Shown here one piece after another: positions 41,655 through 41,738 of a stretch of DNA of 41,738 nucleotides. A program made the position numbers and the translations under genes. How positions within the stretch are numbered: the stretch's first letter is position 1; each line of letters opens with the position of its first letter. The notes beneath the pieces were generated by a model. The model was not told the DNA's origin, did not search any database, and saw only the letters and a program-made list of their open reading frames with translations. The stretch is from JBBSBY01 sp038250835 (GTDB taxonomy: Bacteria > Desulfobacterota > Desulfomonilia > Desulfomonilales > Desulfomonilaceae): positions 1-41,738 of the forward strand of contig JBBSBY010000023.1 of assembly GCA_038250835.1 (NCBI GenBank), given 5' to 3'.

Positions 41655-41738
41655 CTATGCCGCGCCGGTATCATCCTGCCACAGGCCTACTCGATTGCCC
41701 TGTGGATCCTTAACGACGGCGTACCATCCGATTCCCGG
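41655..41738 (-). CDS. Partial VOC (glyoxalase/bleomycin-resistance) family protein, C-terminal end
   Basis: Only the last 27 codons lie in the window, ending at a TAG. The frame reads PGIGWYAVVKDPQGNRVGLW near the edge, the typical last strand of a vicinal-oxygen-chelate domain (a 'DPxGNxxGLW/F' ending). The 5' end is beyond the window, so the specific reaction cannot be told. Confidence 0.7.
   Translation of the reverse strand, partial: PGIGWYAVVKDPQGNRVGLWQDDTGAA

Noticed and set aside
1..41738. tRNA, rRNA, transposase, integrase or phage genes
   Set aside because: None of the characteristic sequences or domains was seen on either strand.

Overview
The window reads as chromosome of a sulfate-reducing bacterium of the Desulfobacterota (former Deltaproteobacteria), perhaps Desulfomonile- or Syntrophobacter-like. 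The main evidence is a complete aprBA-qmoABC block, the dissimilatory adenylylsulfate reductase with its membrane electron-transfer complex. Supporting signs are moderate GC, many signalling proteins with stand-alone receiver domains, and dispersed intergenic repeats. The genus is inference. No tRNA, rRNA, CRISPR array, phage or insertion-sequence gene was seen.

Layout. (1) 1-3546: a dispersed repeat, an outer-membrane barrel protein, a methyltransferase and a small coiled-coil membrane protein. (2) 3776-6409: an unusual 877-residue chimera of a cyclic-nucleotide-binding domain, a degenerate sigma-54-type AAA+ domain and a NapH/NosR-like membrane polyferredoxin. (3) 6629-18375, all minus strand: a signalling and transport cluster. 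It holds five receiver-only proteins (one lacking the phospho-acceptor Asp), one Cache-type histidine kinase, one PAS/sigma-54 activator without a receiver, a NifX-like protein, two CBS-pair proteins, an SLC13/DASS permease, an ArsB/NhaD-type permease and a beta-carbonic anhydrase. The kinase, the receivers and the activator presumably form one distributed phosphorelay governing anion uptake, but no output-domain response regulator is present. (4) 18810-23374: a PRC-barrel envelope protein, then a YkgJ-like cysteine-cluster gene with a HEAT-repeat gene immediately downstream, and a SEC-C/TPR protein. The HEAT gene carries an in-frame UGA followed by a SECIS-like hairpin, so it is either a selenoprotein or a broken gene.

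(5) 23375-31211: a long, structured leader with a sigma-70-like promoter, then aprB-aprA, a hairpin, qmoA-qmoB-qmoC and a terminator. AprBA reduces APS to sulfite and AMP; QmoABC links it to the menaquinone pool. No sat gene is visible beside it. (6) 31321-36797: a TPR protein, an apparently inactive lytic transglycosylase homologue, an hsp20-dnaJ(cbpA type)-DUF1844 operon, and rpmB with a strong terminator. (7) 36825-41738: relA/spoT and der on the minus strand, a small lipoprotein, a second copy of the dispersed repeat found at the window start, and the 3' end of a glyoxalase-family gene.

The items most worth following are the cNMP/pseudo-AAA/polyferredoxin chimera, the UGA-containing HEAT gene, the output-less receiver cluster around two anion permeases, and the structured leader of aprBA.
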